Assembly: GCF_000009265.1 (NCBI RefSeq)
Contig: NC_008380.1
Location: forward strand, 811,501-875,500
Source of the DNA: Rhizobium johnstonii 3841
Lineage (GTDB): Bacteria; Pseudomonadota; Alphaproteobacteria; Rhizobiales; Rhizobiaceae
DNA length: 64,000 nt
Direction: 5' to 3'
Shown: piece after piece, positions 39,456-48,850 of the stretch
How the letters are laid out: every line of letters begins with the position of its first letter
How positions within the stretch are numbered: position 1 is the first letter of the stretch
Made by a program: the position numbers and the translations under genes
Notes under the pieces: generated by a model
What the model was told of the DNA's origin: nothing
What the model saw: the letters and a program-made list of their open reading frames with translations, nothing else
Databases searched by the model: none

Positions 39456-39959
39456 TCATTTCAAAATCATTGCGCTTTTCAGTGCGGCATTTTCAGCCTT
39501 TACGCGGACATAGAGGATAAGCGCGTTGAGAAGGGAAAAGACGATCGCGTAAAACGGCAGGCCGAAGGCGAGGGGAAGGGCGGCGATCTCGCCAACGACG
39601 ATCGCATAGTTCGGATGGCGGAGGAAGCGATACGGCCCGGATCTGACCAGCGACGCGCCGGGCAGGACGATGATACGCGTCGTCCAGCGGCCTTTCAGCG
39701 TCGCCAGCACCCAGAGCCGCAGCACCTGCAGCCCCATGAACACCAGAAACCAGAAGAGCGCGACCGGCCTGCCCGGTGCAGTGAGCCAAAGGCCGATGAT
39801 CCAGCTCGCATGCAGCGCCACCATGACGGGATAATGCTCGGGTGCCACCTCCGTGGCGCCTCTGGCAAGAAGCGCCGCCGTGTTGCGCCGGGCGAGCACG
39901 AGTTCCGCCAGCCGCTGCAGCGTCACGAAGGCAAGGAGCGCGATCGACGGCCACATCAT
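39456..39959 (-). CDS. Isoprenylcysteine carboxyl methyltransferase (ICMT)-family membrane protein
   Basis: A 167-residue membrane protein with about four helices. The C-terminal GPYRFLRHPNYAIVVGEIAALPLAFG is the SAM-binding RHPxY motif of the ICMT/phospholipid methyltransferase class. The start overlaps the end of the type III polyketide synthase gene by 4 bases. In Streptomyces srsAB a similar pair makes and O-methylates alkylresorcinols, so this enzyme probably methylates the lipidic product of its partner. That role is inferred from pairing. Confidence 0.88.
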   Translation of the reverse strand: MMWPSIALLAFVTLQRLAELVLARRNTAALLARGATEVAPEHYPVMVALHASWIIGLWLTAPGRPVALFWFLVFMGLQVLRLWVLATLKGRWTTRIIVLPGASLVRSGPYRFLRHPNYAIVVGEIAALPLAFGLPFYAIVFSLLNALILYVRVKAENAALKSAMILK

Positions 39960-41008
39960 GCGACCCTCCTGAGCGTCACGCAGCTCGCCGAAAAGCCAGG
40001 CCCCATGGCGATCATCGCGGAGCGCGCCGGCAATCCGGCGCGGATTGCCCGCTCCAGCACGAACAGGATTGTCGGCGAGGACATGTTGCCATATTCGGCC
40101 AGCACGGCGCGTTCGTGATCCAGCGTGCCCGGGACCATCGAAAGCGCGCTCTCCATTGCGGCCAGCACCTTCGTGCCGCCGGGATGGCAGATGAAGCGGT
40201 CGATATCCTCCACCCTCAGCCCGTTGCGGGCCAGAATGGCCTTTACCGCCGGGCCGAGTTCCTTTTCGGCAAAGGGCGGCAGCGATTGCGCCAGTACGAT
40301 GCCGAAGCCGCCGTCATCGATCTTCCAGCCCATGATATCGAGCGTGTCGGGAAAGAGATGCTCGCCGGTCGATTCCACCTCCGCCAGCCCATCTTCGCCT
40401 GATCGCAGCACGCAGGCGGCAGCGCCGTCGCCGAAAAGCGCTGTTGCGATGATGTTCGGCCGCGTCAGTTCGTCCAGCCGGAAGGCCAGCGTGCAAAGCT
40501 CGATCGAGACGAAAAGCACAACAGTGCCCGGCCGGCTCCGCGCCAGCCTTGAGGCGATCGCAAAGCCTGACACGCCGGCCGCACAGCCGAGCCCGAAGAC
40601 CGGCACGCGTTCGATATCGGATCTGAAACCCATCCGGCCGGCAAGCTGTGCATCGAGGCTCGGTGTCGTAAAACCGGTGGAGGAGACCGTCACGACACAG
40701 TCGACATCGCCGGCTTCAAGGCCTGCCTGGCGAAGGGCCGAGCTGGCAGCCTCGACGAAAAGCCCGCCGGCCACCTCTGCAAAGGCCTGCATCCGGTCTT
40801 GCCAGCCATGCGGCTCGTCGAACCAGGCAAGCGGCCGCGCCGCATGGCGCTTGTCGATACCGGCGCTATCGAAGACGCGGGCAAGATGGCGGAAATCCTC
40901 GAAGCGGTCGGCAAACAACCGGGCCGAGGCTTCGACCGCCTGTTTTTGGAAAATGACATGTTCGGGTGTGGCAATGGCCAGGCTGACGAGTTTGACGGTG
41001 TCGGTCAC
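39956..41008 (-). CDS. Type III polyketide synthase (chalcone synthase-like)
   Basis: A 350-residue homodimeric condensing enzyme. The catalytic Cys is residue 142 in VFGLGCAAGVSGFA; the His lies in RFICHPGGTKVL and the Asn in EYGNMSSPTILFVL, completing the CHN triad. STGFTTPSLDA is also conserved. Such enzymes extend fatty-acyl or other CoA starters with malonyl-CoA to make alkylpyrones, resorcinols or phloroglucinols. Coupled with an ICMT-like methyltransferase it probably makes a methylated phenolic lipid, perhaps for envelope or stress protection. GAGAATTC precedes the start. The TPR and ECF sigma genes lie divergently upstream. Confidence 0.92.
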   Translation of the reverse strand: MTDTVKLVSLAIATPEHVIFQKQAVEASARLFADRFEDFRHLARVFDSAGIDKRHAARPLAWFDEPHGWQDRMQAFAEVAGGLFVEAASSALRQAGLEAGDVDCVVTVSSTGFTTPSLDAQLAGRMGFRSDIERVPVFGLGCAAGVSGFAIASRLARSRPGTVVLFVSIELCTLAFRLDELTRPNIIATALFGDGAAACVLRSGEDGLAEVESTGEHLFPDTLDIMGWKIDDGGFGIVLAQSLPPFAEKELGPAVKAILARNGLRVEDIDRFICHPGGTKVLAAMESALSMVPGTLDHERAVLAEYGNMSSPTILFVLERAIRAGLPARSAMIAMGPGFSASCVTLRRVA

Positions 41009-41176
41009 AGAATTCTCCTTGTCCCTCCGGCGGAACGAAGGAAAACACGCAGACGCCCAAATTATTCAGCTCTGAAGCTTCACGAAAGGGTGAAGAAAGA
41101 AATGCAAGCGGCAGCCGAATAAAGCTGGATGCAGCGGTGTTCTCTCGTCGCAACGTCACTTTCGAGGAGTTTCCCC

Positions 41177-41713
41177 ATGACGATCATGACAGCCCGCATC
41201 GCTTCCATCATTCTCGGCGGCTGCCTTGCCGCTTCTGTTGTCTCCGGCCCGGTTTTTGCGATCGGCGATGATAGCAGCATAACGCCCACCTGCAAGAAGG
41301 GCGAGATCTACGACCAGAAGACCAAGAAATGCGTCAAGCAGCAGAGCGCCAACGTCTCCGACGAGAACCGCGCCGACTATGCCTATTCGCTGGCCAAGGC
41401 CGGCCGCTACGAGGAGGCGCTTGCCGTGCTCGACACGGTCAAGGATCAGAACACCGCCGAAGTGCTGAACTATCGCGGTTATGCCACCCGCAAGCTCGGC
41501 CGCACCGACGAGGGCATCTCCTATTATCTACAGTCGGTGAAGATGGACCCGCAATATGCCAAGGTCCGCGAATATCTCGGCGAAGCCTATGTCATCAAGG
41601 GTCAGCTCGATCTCGCCAAGGACCAGCTGAAGTCAATCAAGGCGATCTGCGGCACCGGCTGCGAGGAATATCAGGATCTGAATGCTGCAATCCTTGATCC
41701 CTCGAAGATCTGA
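41177..41713 (+). CDS. Exported tetratricopeptide-repeat protein
   Basis: A 178-residue protein. The ATG at 41177 follows GAGGAG and opens a signal peptide (RIASIILGGCLAASVVSGPV, cleaved near VFA-IG). A short Cys-flanked segment (PTCKKGEIYDQKTKKC) is followed by at least two TPR units (ADYAYSLAKAGRYEEALAVL; YRGYATRKLGRTDEGISYYL) and a final Cys pair. It should act as a periplasmic protein-protein interaction module. It precedes the ECF sigma gene by 48 bases on the same strand, so it may belong to that stress regulon. Confidence 0.85.
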   Translation: MTIMTARIASIILGGCLAASVVSGPVFAIGDDSSITPTCKKGEIYDQKTKKCVKQQSANVSDENRADYAYSLAKAGRYEEALAVLDTVKDQNTAEVLNYRGYATRKLGRTDEGISYYLQSVKMDPQYAKVREYLGEAYVIKGQLDLAKDQLKSIKAICGTGCEEYQDLNAAILDPSKI

Positions 41714-41761
41714 TCGGTAGGCCACGGGGCGGGAAAACGGAAGCACGAAAGGGATGTAAGA

Positions 41762-42367
41762 ATGTCGGTCGCGCGCACCCATTTTCCTGCCTATAGTCGC
41801 GCGAGAATGGAATCGCCGGTTCATCCGGCGGTTTCGAGGGATGCAGGATTGGCGGAGGCGGCCATCGCGAGCGAAGCGGATATCAGGAGCGGCCTGACGG
41901 AAAATCTGCCAAGGCTCTGGCGTTATGGTCTCGTTCTCTCGCATCAGCGCGATGTCGCCGACGACCTGGTGCAGGCGACCTGCCTTCGCGCGCTCGAGCG
42001 CGCCGATCAGTTCATCCCCGGCACCCGGCTCGACCGCTGGCTGTTTTCGATCCTGCACTCGATCTGGCTGAACGAGATCCGCTCGCGCCGGGTGCGCCAG
42101 GGCCAGGGTTTCGTCGATGCCGGGGAGACGCTGACCTTCGACGGCGCGCACGACACCGAAACCCATGTGATGGCGGGTCAGGTGCTGAAACAGGTGAACG
42201 CGCTGCCCGAGGCGCAAAGGACGGTGGTTTTCCTCGCCTATGTGGAAGGACTTTCCTATCGCGAGGTTGCAGGCATATTGGATATCCCAATCGGAACTGT
42301 GATGAGCCGGCTGGCTGCGGCCCGCGCCAAGCTCTCCGACGCCGGACCGGAAGGGGGACGGCCATGA
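41762..42367 (+). CDS. ECF-family RNA polymerase sigma factor
   Basis: A 201-residue sigma factor with an extra 35-residue N-terminal tail. Region 2 (RYGLVLSHQRDVADDLVQATCLRALERA) and region 4 (YVEGLSYREVAGILDIPIGTVMSRL) are complete, with the family LPEAQRTVVFLAY between. The stop overlaps the start of the anti-sigma gene by 4 bases, the usual layout of a sigma/anti-sigma pair. An ATG at 41807 is a possible alternative start. It is not an EcfG-type general stress factor by context, since phyR and nepR are absent. The inducing signal is unknown. Confidence 0.92.
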   Translation: MSVARTHFPAYSRARMESPVHPAVSRDAGLAEAAIASEADIRSGLTENLPRLWRYGLVLSHQRDVADDLVQATCLRALERADQFIPGTRLDRWLFSILHSIWLNEIRSRRVRQGQGFVDAGETLTFDGAHDTETHVMAGQVLKQVNALPEAQRTVVFLAYVEGLSYREVAGILDIPIGTVMSRLAAARAKLSDAGPEGGRP

Positions 42368-43167
42368 CGACGAAACACACCATTCCCTCCGACGAGGACC
42401 TGACCGCCTTCATCGACGGCGAGCTGACGGCTGAAGAGGCTGCGCGCATTGAAGCCATTGTGAACGAAGACGAGAGCACCGCCGAGCGGCTGGAATTCCT
42501 GGCGCGCGCCAGCCTGCCCTTCAAGCAAGCCTTCGCCCCGCTCCTATCGGAAGCGCCGCGCGAGAAGCTGCAGGCGATGCTCGCCGCCATCCCGGCGCAG
42601 CAGAGCGCAAAATCCGGCCTCGCGCCCGCATTCGCCAGCCGCCGCCGCTTCCTCGGCGCGCTCGCCGCCTCGCTGGTCGCCGGCATCGCCATCGACCGCG
42701 CCGTCATCGGCATCGGAGCACGCTTTTCGGCAAAGGACGAAAACAGCGAATGGCGCGCCGTGGTCGCCGACTATATTTCGCTCTATACCGCCGAAACCCT
42801 GGCCGGCCCCGCCCCCGGCAGGGAGGACCAGGCCGCCCAGCTCGGCCCGCTCGACGAAAAACTCGGCCTGTCGCTCTCCCCCGAAGCCGTGTCGCTCCCG
42901 GGCATCGAATTCAAACGCGCGCTGCTGCTGCAATATGACGGTAAGGCGCTCGCCCAGATCGCCTATCTCGACCCCGAGACCGGGCCGATGGCGCTTTGCA
43001 TCGTCAAGTCTGACAAGGGGTCGACGGCGCCGGACCTCGAAAGCCGCAAAGGTATGAATGTCGTCTATTGGTCGAACGCGACGCACGCTTTCATGCTGAT
43101 CGGCCGCATCCCCGTAGATCGGGTTCAGGAATTGGCGGAGAACGCCCGGAGCAGGCTTTCAAGCTGA
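42364..43167 (+). CDS. Anti-sigma factor, transmembrane
   Basis: A 267-residue protein coupled to the preceding sigma gene. The N-terminal anti-sigma domain (DEDLTAFIDGELTAEEAARIEA, residues 8-30) is the pattern seen in ChrR/RsiW-like inhibitors, here without the zinc-binding HxxxCxxC. A single membrane helix lies near residues 95-115 (RFLGALAASLVAGIAIDR), preceded by an RRR start that resembles a Tat signal. The periplasmic C-terminal domain is about 150 residues. It should hold the sigma factor until a membrane or redox signal releases it. Decayed HlyD DNA follows at once. Confidence 0.88.
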   Translation: MTTKHTIPSDEDLTAFIDGELTAEEAARIEAIVNEDESTAERLEFLARASLPFKQAFAPLLSEAPREKLQAMLAAIPAQQSAKSGLAPAFASRRRFLGALAASLVAGIAIDRAVIGIGARFSAKDENSEWRAVVADYISLYTAETLAGPAPGREDQAAQLGPLDEKLGLSLSPEAVSLPGIEFKRALLLQYDGKALAQIAYLDPETGPMALCIVKSDKGSTAPDLESRKGMNVVYWSNATHAFMLIGRIPVDRVQELAENARSRLSS

Positions 43168-43168
43168 C

Positions 43169-43622
43169 CAGCTCAGCGGGACTTCAGCTTCGCCGGTTTT
43201 TCTTGGGAGCGCGTTTGAGCTCCAAATTGATTCTTTGAACAAGGACATCGGCTTCATCACGGTCGGACAGACGCTGTCGTCAAGCTCGAAGCCTTTCCCT
43301 TCACTCGCTATGGAACGATCACAGCCGACGTCACCGAATTGCAGCAGGTGCGATCTTGAACCCGACGCGGCACGCCGTGAGGGCGAACCCCACGGCACAA
43401 CAGGCGGAGACAACGTTCGGCAGCGCCGAAACAATGCGGATCTCTCGCTTTCCCGATATCATCGAGCCTGAGACTTATTAAATTTCAGCAGATGACCGTA
43501 ACGTCAATTTAAGTGCCGCCGTGGCAGCAATTGCGATGGTTCGGACGGGCGAGCACAGAATCCTGGAATATGTCTTCTGGCCTTCGATAGAGGTTGCGGA
43601 GAAAGCGCTTCAGGAGCGTTAG
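43169..43622 (+). pseudogene. Remnant of an HlyD-family type I secretion adaptor
   Basis: Pieces of the C-terminal half of a membrane fusion protein survive in different frames. The first (from 43169) reads FELQIDSLNKDIGFITVGQ. A frameshift near 43271 moves into VVKLEAFPFTRYGTITADVTE. After a degraded stretch, the last piece (43503-43622) reads VNLSAAVAAIAMVRTGEHRI, then LEYVFWPSIEVAEKALQER and a stop, matching the HlyD end (TGxRRIxEY...LRER). The N-terminal half and the ABC partner are absent. It lies just before the RTX metalloprotease, the kind of substrate such a pump exports. Confidence 0.8.
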
Positions 43623-43745
43623 TTACTTAGGGTCAAAAAACTTTCCTGAAGCGAAATAAAGCTTTTAGTTGAATTTTCCCCTGATTTGCGGCAGAGGGAA
43701 ACTGGCATTAGGCGCGGCCGACTGGAATAGGCAAACGGGTATTTT

Positions 43746-46700
43746 ATGACGAATCTTATTACTTCGACGAAGGACGTCAGCTTAACTGGGGATCAGAAAG
43801 TTGACGGGCTCTTCAGCGGCACTGCCTGGGACGGAACGATAACCTATGCGTTTCCCACCACCGCGACATCTTATGCTTATAGCGGCGAGAAAGACTATGC
43901 TTTCTCTTCAATTTCGTCGCAGCAGCAGTCTCTCGCCTTGTTCTTTATGGAGGAGTCCTATGGGAATGCGGCAAATGACGGCTTCTCCGTCGAGGGGTTC
44001 ACGAACGCCAACTTTGTGGCCGGAAGCGCGGGTACCGCAACGGTGCGGTTCGCTCAATCGTCCCTACCTCCGACGGCATGGGCCTATACCCCAATTATCG
44101 GCGGCCACGGCGGCGATGTCTGGTTCGGAACGGAATATGCTGGCACCGAAGATGATCTTCGCTTTCCGAGGTTCGGCAACTATGCAAGCCATACCTTGGC
44201 GCATGAGCTGGGTCACGCTCTCGGACTGAAACATGCTCAGGAAGGGTATAATCTCAATCTGACAGTCGTTCCGGGTGCCTACGACTCGCTCGAATATACC
44301 ATCATGACCTACCGCACATTTGTCGGAGATAACTTATATGGCTATAAGTATGAGCATGATGGCGCGCCACAAACCTTCATGATGCTCGACATCGCCGCCC
44401 TGCAGGAAATGTATGGTGCGGACTACACGACGAACAGCGGCGATACCGTCTACAAGTGGAATCCGAACCAGGGCATCACTTATGTCAACGGCGTTGCGGC
44501 CATCACGCCCGCTGCCAACCGCATCTTCGCGACAATCTGGGACGGCGGCGGTATCGATACCTATGATTTGAGCGCTTATACCACCGCCCTCAAGATCGAC
44601 TTGCGAGCAGGGGGCTACTCGGTCTTTTCCCAGAGCCAGTTGGCCGACCTGGGCGGAGGTCCGAATAATGGCTATGCCCGCGGTAACGTTTTCAACGCCC
44701 TTCTTTATCATGACAATGTCGCGTCGTTGATCGAGAACGTTCGGGCCGGCTCCGGCAACGATACGCTTGTCGGCAACGAGGCGGACAATGCGCTCTGGGG
44801 CAATGCCGGAAACGATACCCTTACTGGCGATTCCGGCAATGACACACTCGATGGCGGTGCCGGAATCGACAAGATGTCGGGCGGGATGGGTAACGACGTC
44901 TACATCGTCGACGATGCCAACGATGCTGTAATTGAGAATGTCGATGAGGGGACGGACACGGTCCGGACGACGGGTTCTTATACACTCAGCACCAACGTAG
45001 AAAACCTGGTCTACATTGGCACCTTTGGGTTCTCCGGTACTGGCAATACGGCGGCCAATGTGATCACTGGCGGGACAGGTATTGATTGGCTTGATGGGAA
45101 GGCCGGCGCCGACACGCTGATCGGCGGTGCGGGCAACGATACCTATATTGTCGATGATCTCGGCGATGTCGTGGTCGAGGCGGCCGACAGCGGCGCTGAC
45201 ACGATCCGGACCGATCTTGCGGCTTATTCGCTGGCGGACAATGCTAATGTCGAGGACCTATACTTCACAGGTAGTGGCAATTCTACCGGTGTCGGGAATA
45301 GCCTCGACAATATAATCACTGGCGGGACAGGCGACGATACTCTCTCTGGTGGGGCAGGAAACGATACCCTGAGTGGTGGCTGGGGAGATGACTCGCTCGC
45401 TGGGGGGGGCGGCTACGATATTTACGTCGTTTACGGTGACGGCGACACCGTTATTGAAAACGCCGACGAGGGCATAGATACGGTGAAGACGTATCTGGCG
45501 AGCTACACATTGAGCGCCAACGTCGAGAACCTCATTAACTTCGGACGGATTGCCTTTATCGGCACTGGCAACAACCTCAACAATACGATCACCGGTGGCG
45601 CGGTCATCGATATTTTGTCGGGCGGTGCCGGTGATGACACGCTGGACGGCGGGGCTGGCGCCGACAGGCTGATCGGCGGGACGGGTAATGACACATACAT
45701 CGTCGACAACGCTTCCGACGTCGTCACCGAAAACGCCAATGAGGGGATCGATACGGTTCGCACGACACTGGCAAGCTATATGCTTGGTAGCAATGTCGAG
45801 AACCTCACCTACATGGGCGCAGTTGCCTTTACCGGGACAGGCAATGACCTTGCCAACACGATCCGGGGTGCGGCAAGTGCCGACACGCTGGACGGAAAGG
45901 CTGGAGCAGACATACTGATCGGCGGAGCGGGCGATGACACTTATATTGTCGATAACCTTGCCGACGTCGTCACTGAGAGGCCGAATGAAGGAGCCGATCT
46001 GGTCAAGACGACGCTTTCTTCCTATACTTTGACCAATAATGTTGAAAAGCTGACCTTCATCGGCACCGGCGATTTCGCTGGAACTGGAAATGGTCTCGCG
46101 AATACGATCAACGGCGGCGCTGGCAACGACACGCTTGACGGCGGCGCTGGCAATGACGCGCTTGACGGCGGTGCCGGCAACGACATCTATGTGCTCGACA
46201 GTGCGAGCGACGTGATCAAGGACAGCGCCGGCACCGACGAAATCCGCACGGTGCTGGTAGCCTTCTCGATCGCCGCATTGGTCAATGTCGAGAACCTGAC
46301 CTACACCCGGTCCGCCAACTTCACCGGCACCGGCAATGCGTTCGCCAACACGATCACTGGTGGCGCCGGCAATGACACGCTGGATGGCGGAGCCGGTGCG
46401 GATAGCTTGATCGGCGGTGAGGGCGACGACACCTATATCGTCGACAATATCGGCGACCTCGTCACCGAAGCTGCCGACGCCGGGACCGACACGGTTCGCA
46501 CGACATTGGCAAGCTATACGCTTGGCAGCGATCTCGAGAACCTCGCCTATATCGGAACAGCAGCCTTCGCCGGGACGGGCAATAGCCTCGACAACACGAT
46601 CAGGGGCGCGGCAGGTGCCGATATCCTGGACGGGGGGGCCGGTGCGGACAGCTTGATCGGTGGTGCGGGCAACGACACCTATATCGTCGACAATGCCGGC

Positions 46701-48503
46701 GACCTCGTCACCGAAGCGGCCGAGGTGGGTATTGACACGGTTCGCACGACGCTGGCCGCCTACACACTGGGGGCGAATGTCGAGAACCTGCTCTATACGG
46801 GATCGGCCAACTTCACCGGCACCGGCAATGCGCTTGCCAACACGATCACCGGCGGCGTCGGCAATGACACGCTGGATGGCGGCACCGGCAATGACACGCT
46901 GATCGGCGGCGCCGGCAACGACACATTGATCGGCGGGGGCGGTTCCGACACGATGTCGGGCGGGACGGGCGACGACATCTATGTGGTCGACAGTGCGACC
47001 GACGTAATCAACGAGGCAGTCAGCGCCGGCACCGACGAAATCCGCACGGCGCTCGCAGCCTACTCGATCGCCGCACTGATCAATGTCGAGAACCTGACCT
47101 ACACGGGATCCGCCAGCTTCATCGGCACGGGCAATGCGCTGGCCAACATCATCACCGGCGGTATCGGCAACGACACGCTGAATGGCGGGGGCGGTGCGGA
47201 TACCTTGATCGGTGGTGCTGGCGACGACACCTATATAGTCGACAATATCGGCGACCTCGTCACCGAAGCTGCCGACGCCGGGACCGACACGGTTCGCACG
47301 ACATTGGCAAGCTATACGCTTGGCAGCGATGTCGAGAACCTCACCAATATCGGCACGGCAGCCTTTACCGGAACAGGCAATGATCTTGACAACGTGATCA
47401 CCGGTGGCGCTGCGATCGATACGCTGTCCGGCGGTGTCGGCAACGATACGCTGAATGGCGGGGCAGGGGCCGATCGTTTGATCGGCGGTGAGGGCAATGA
47501 CATCTATATCGTCGACAATGCCGGCGACGTCGTCACTGAGGCCGCCAATGAAGGGATCGACACGGTTCGGACGAACCTGAGTGCCCACACATTGGCGGCC
47601 AATGTCGAGAACCTCACCTACATCGGAACGGCAGCCTTTACCGGGGCGGGCAATCTGCTCGACAACATTATCATAGGTGGTGTTGCTGCCGACAAGCTCA
47701 TGGGGGCTGCGGGCAACGACACTTTGATCGGCGGGGCTGGTGCCGACACGATGTTGGGTGGGACGGGTGACGACATCTATGTGGTCGATATTGCGACTGA
47801 CATCGTGTTTGAGAACGCGAACGAAGGGACGGACACGGTCCGGACGGCGCTTGTCAGCTATACGCTCGGCAACAATGTCGAGAACCTGACCTATACGGGA
47901 TCCGCCAGCTTCACTGGCGCCGGCAATGCGCTCGCCAACACGATCACCGGCGGCGCCGGCAATGATGTGCTGAATGGCGGGACAGGCGCGGATAGCTTGA
48001 TCGGCGGTGCGGGCAACGACACTTATATCGTCGACAATGCCGGCGACATCGTCACCGAAGTTGCGAATGAGGGGACCGACACGGTTCGCGCGAACCTGGC
48101 GAGCTATACGCTTGCCGCCAATGTCGAGAACCTCACCTATATCGGAACTGGGCCGTTTGCCGGAGAAGGGAATGCGCTTAACAACGTGATCGTCGGCGGC
48201 AGTGGTTTTAATGCGCTGACGGGTGGCGCCGGCGACGATACCCTCACTGGTGGAGCGGCAGCCGACGTCTTCATTTATTCGCTGAACTGGGGCCACGATA
48301 CGATCACAAACTTCGTGGCAACCGGCTCCGCACATGACACGATCAGGATCGACCACAGCATTTTCGCCGACTGGGAATCGCTTTTTGCCGCATCCAGTCA
48401 GTATGGCAACGATACAGTCGTTACAGCCGATATCGACAACACCATAGTGTTGAGGAACGTAGCCTTGACGAGCCTAGACTCGGGGGATTTCTTTTTTGCG
48501 TGA
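43746..48503 (+). CDS. RTX metalloprotease (serralysin-like) with long calcium-binding repeat region
   Basis: A 1585-residue protein. The first 330 residues are a metzincin: zinc site HELGHALGLKH near residues 153-163 and a Met-turn YTIMTYRTF near 186, as in serralysins (M10). From residue 333 to about 1510 follow 13 units of roughly 81 residues. Each joins GGxGNDTLxGG nonapeptide RTX motifs with a YIVD segment, a D/E-rich DTVRTxLASYTL strand and VENLTYxGxxxFxGTGN. The end, VALTSLDSGDFFFA, resembles type I secretion C termini; there is no N-terminal signal peptide. It should be exported by an ABC/HlyD/TolC pump, but the adjacent HlyD gene is broken. Adhesive or proteolytic role outside the cell is inferred. 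Confidence 0.9.
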   Translation: MTNLITSTKDVSLTGDQKVDGLFSGTAWDGTITYAFPTTATSYAYSGEKDYAFSSISSQQQSLALFFMEESYGNAANDGFSVEGFTNANFVAGSAGTATVRFAQSSLPPTAWAYTPIIGGHGGDVWFGTEYAGTEDDLRFPRFGNYASHTLAHELGHALGLKHAQEGYNLNLTVVPGAYDSLEYTIMTYRTFVGDNLYGYKYEHDGAPQTFMMLDIAALQEMYGADYTTNSGDTVYKWNPNQGITYVNGVAAITPAANRIFATIWDGGGIDTYDLSAYTTALKIDLRAGGYSVFSQSQLADLGGGPNNGYARGNVFNALLYHDNVASLIENVRAGSGNDTLVGNEADNALWGNAGNDTLTGDSGNDTLDGGAGIDKMSGGMGNDVYIVDDANDAVIENVDEGTDTVRTTGSYTLSTNVENLVYIGTFGFSGTGNTAANVITGGTGIDWLDGKAGADTLIGGAGNDTYIVDDLGDVVVEAADSGADTIRTDLAAYSLADNANVEDLYFTGSGNSTGVGNSLDNIITGGTGDDTLSGGAGNDTLSGGWGDDSLAGGGGYDIYVVYGDGDTVIENADEGIDTVKTYLASYTLSANVENLINFGRIAFIGTGNNLNNTITGGAVIDILSGGAGDDTLDGGAGADRLIGGTGNDTYIVDNASDVVTENANEGIDTVRTTLASYMLGSNVENLTYMGAVAFTGTGNDLANTIRGAASADTLDGKAGADILIGGAGDDTYIVDNLADVVTERPNEGADLVKTTLSSYTLTNNVEKLTFIGTGDFAGTGNGLANTINGGAGNDTLDGGAGNDALDGGAGNDIYVLDSASDVIKDSAGTDEIRTVLVAFSIAALVNVENLTYTRSANFTGTGNAFANTITGGAGNDTLDGGAGADSLIGGEGDDTYIVDNIGDLVTEAADAGTDTVRTTLASYTLGSDLENLAYIGTAAFAGTGNSLDNTIRGAAGADILDGGAGADSLIGGAGNDTYIVDNAGDLVTEAAEVGIDTVRTTLAAYTLGANVENLLYTGSANFTGTGNALANTITGGVGNDTLDGGTGNDTLIGGAGNDTLIGGGGSDTMSGGTGDDIYVVDSATDVINEAVSAGTDEIRTALAAYSIAALINVENLTYTGSASFIGTGNALANIITGGIGNDTLNGGGGADTLIGGAGDDTYIVDNIGDLVTEAADAGTDTVRTTLASYTLGSDVENLTNIGTAAFTGTGNDLDNVITGGAAIDTLSGGVGNDTLNGGAGADRLIGGEGNDIYIVDNAGDVVTEAANEGIDTVRTNLSAHTLAANVENLTYIGTAAFTGAGNLLDNIIIGGVAADKLMGAAGNDTLIGGAGADTMLGGTGDDIYVVDIATDIVFENANEGTDTVRTALVSYTLGNNVENLTYTGSASFTGAGNALANTITGGAGNDVLNGGTGADSLIGGAGNDTYIVDNAGDIVTEVANEGTDTVRANLASYTLAANVENLTYIGTGPFAGEGNALNNVIVGGSGFNALTGGAGDDTLTGGAAADVFIYSLNWGHDTITNFVATGSAHDTIRIDHSIFADWESLFAASSQYGNDTVVTADIDNTIVLRNVALTSLDSGDFFFA
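44740..48260 (+). repeat. Thirteen ~243-bp coding repeats of the RTX gene
   Basis: Units are recognised by VENL-type cores: STNVENL, NANVEDL, SANVENL, GSNVENL, TNNVEKL, LVNVENL, GSDLENL, GANVENL, LINVENL, GSDVENL, AANVENL, GNNVENL and AANVENL. Some segments are almost identical at DNA level: about 105 bases at 46431-46535 recur at 47229-47333 with two differences, 798 bp apart, pointing to recent duplication or gene conversion. Confidence 0.9.
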
Positions 48504-48850
48504 ACCCAATCGGACCTCCTGGTAAACCCTGCGGGGGAGATCGAGCATGCTTCGGCGGAGCGGATGACGGCGATTTGTGGAGGAGATGAGGGAAGGGGAT
48601 TGAACGACACCATTTTTTCCGGCAATTGAGGTCATCAGAATTTAGCTCGGCTCTTCGTCGCCGTGGGGATTTAGGCCGGTGATGAAACTCAAAGTGGCTG
48701 ATCCACAGAAACAACCATTAACACAAGAGCGTCGCATTGGTCCGCCCCGTTGCTGGCGGCCTTGAAGTTGTGACGATCGGCGATTGTGCGAATGAAGGTA
48801 CTTGTGCGGTCATAAACGCCTGCTCTCCACGAGTGGTTCTGGATGAAATC
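48504..48850. other. Gene-free stretch after the RTX gene
   Basis: I see no gene, clear terminator or known repeat here. A short ORF that runs into the kelch-type pseudogene is open through part of it, without a ribosome binding site. Confidence 0.5.

Noticed and set aside
43235..43471. 78-codon ORF after the anti-sigma gene as a real small gene
   Set aside because: It begins inside the HlyD remnant (NKDIGFITVGQ) and runs out of frame after the frameshift, so it is part of the pseudogene.
44740..48260. Possible CRISPR array because of regular repeats
   Set aside because: Repeats are about 243 bp, in frame and coding for RTX units; no spacers.
45258..48356. 1032-codon ORF antisense to the RTX repeats
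   Set aside because: Its repeats are simply the reverse complement of RTX repeats; no start signal.
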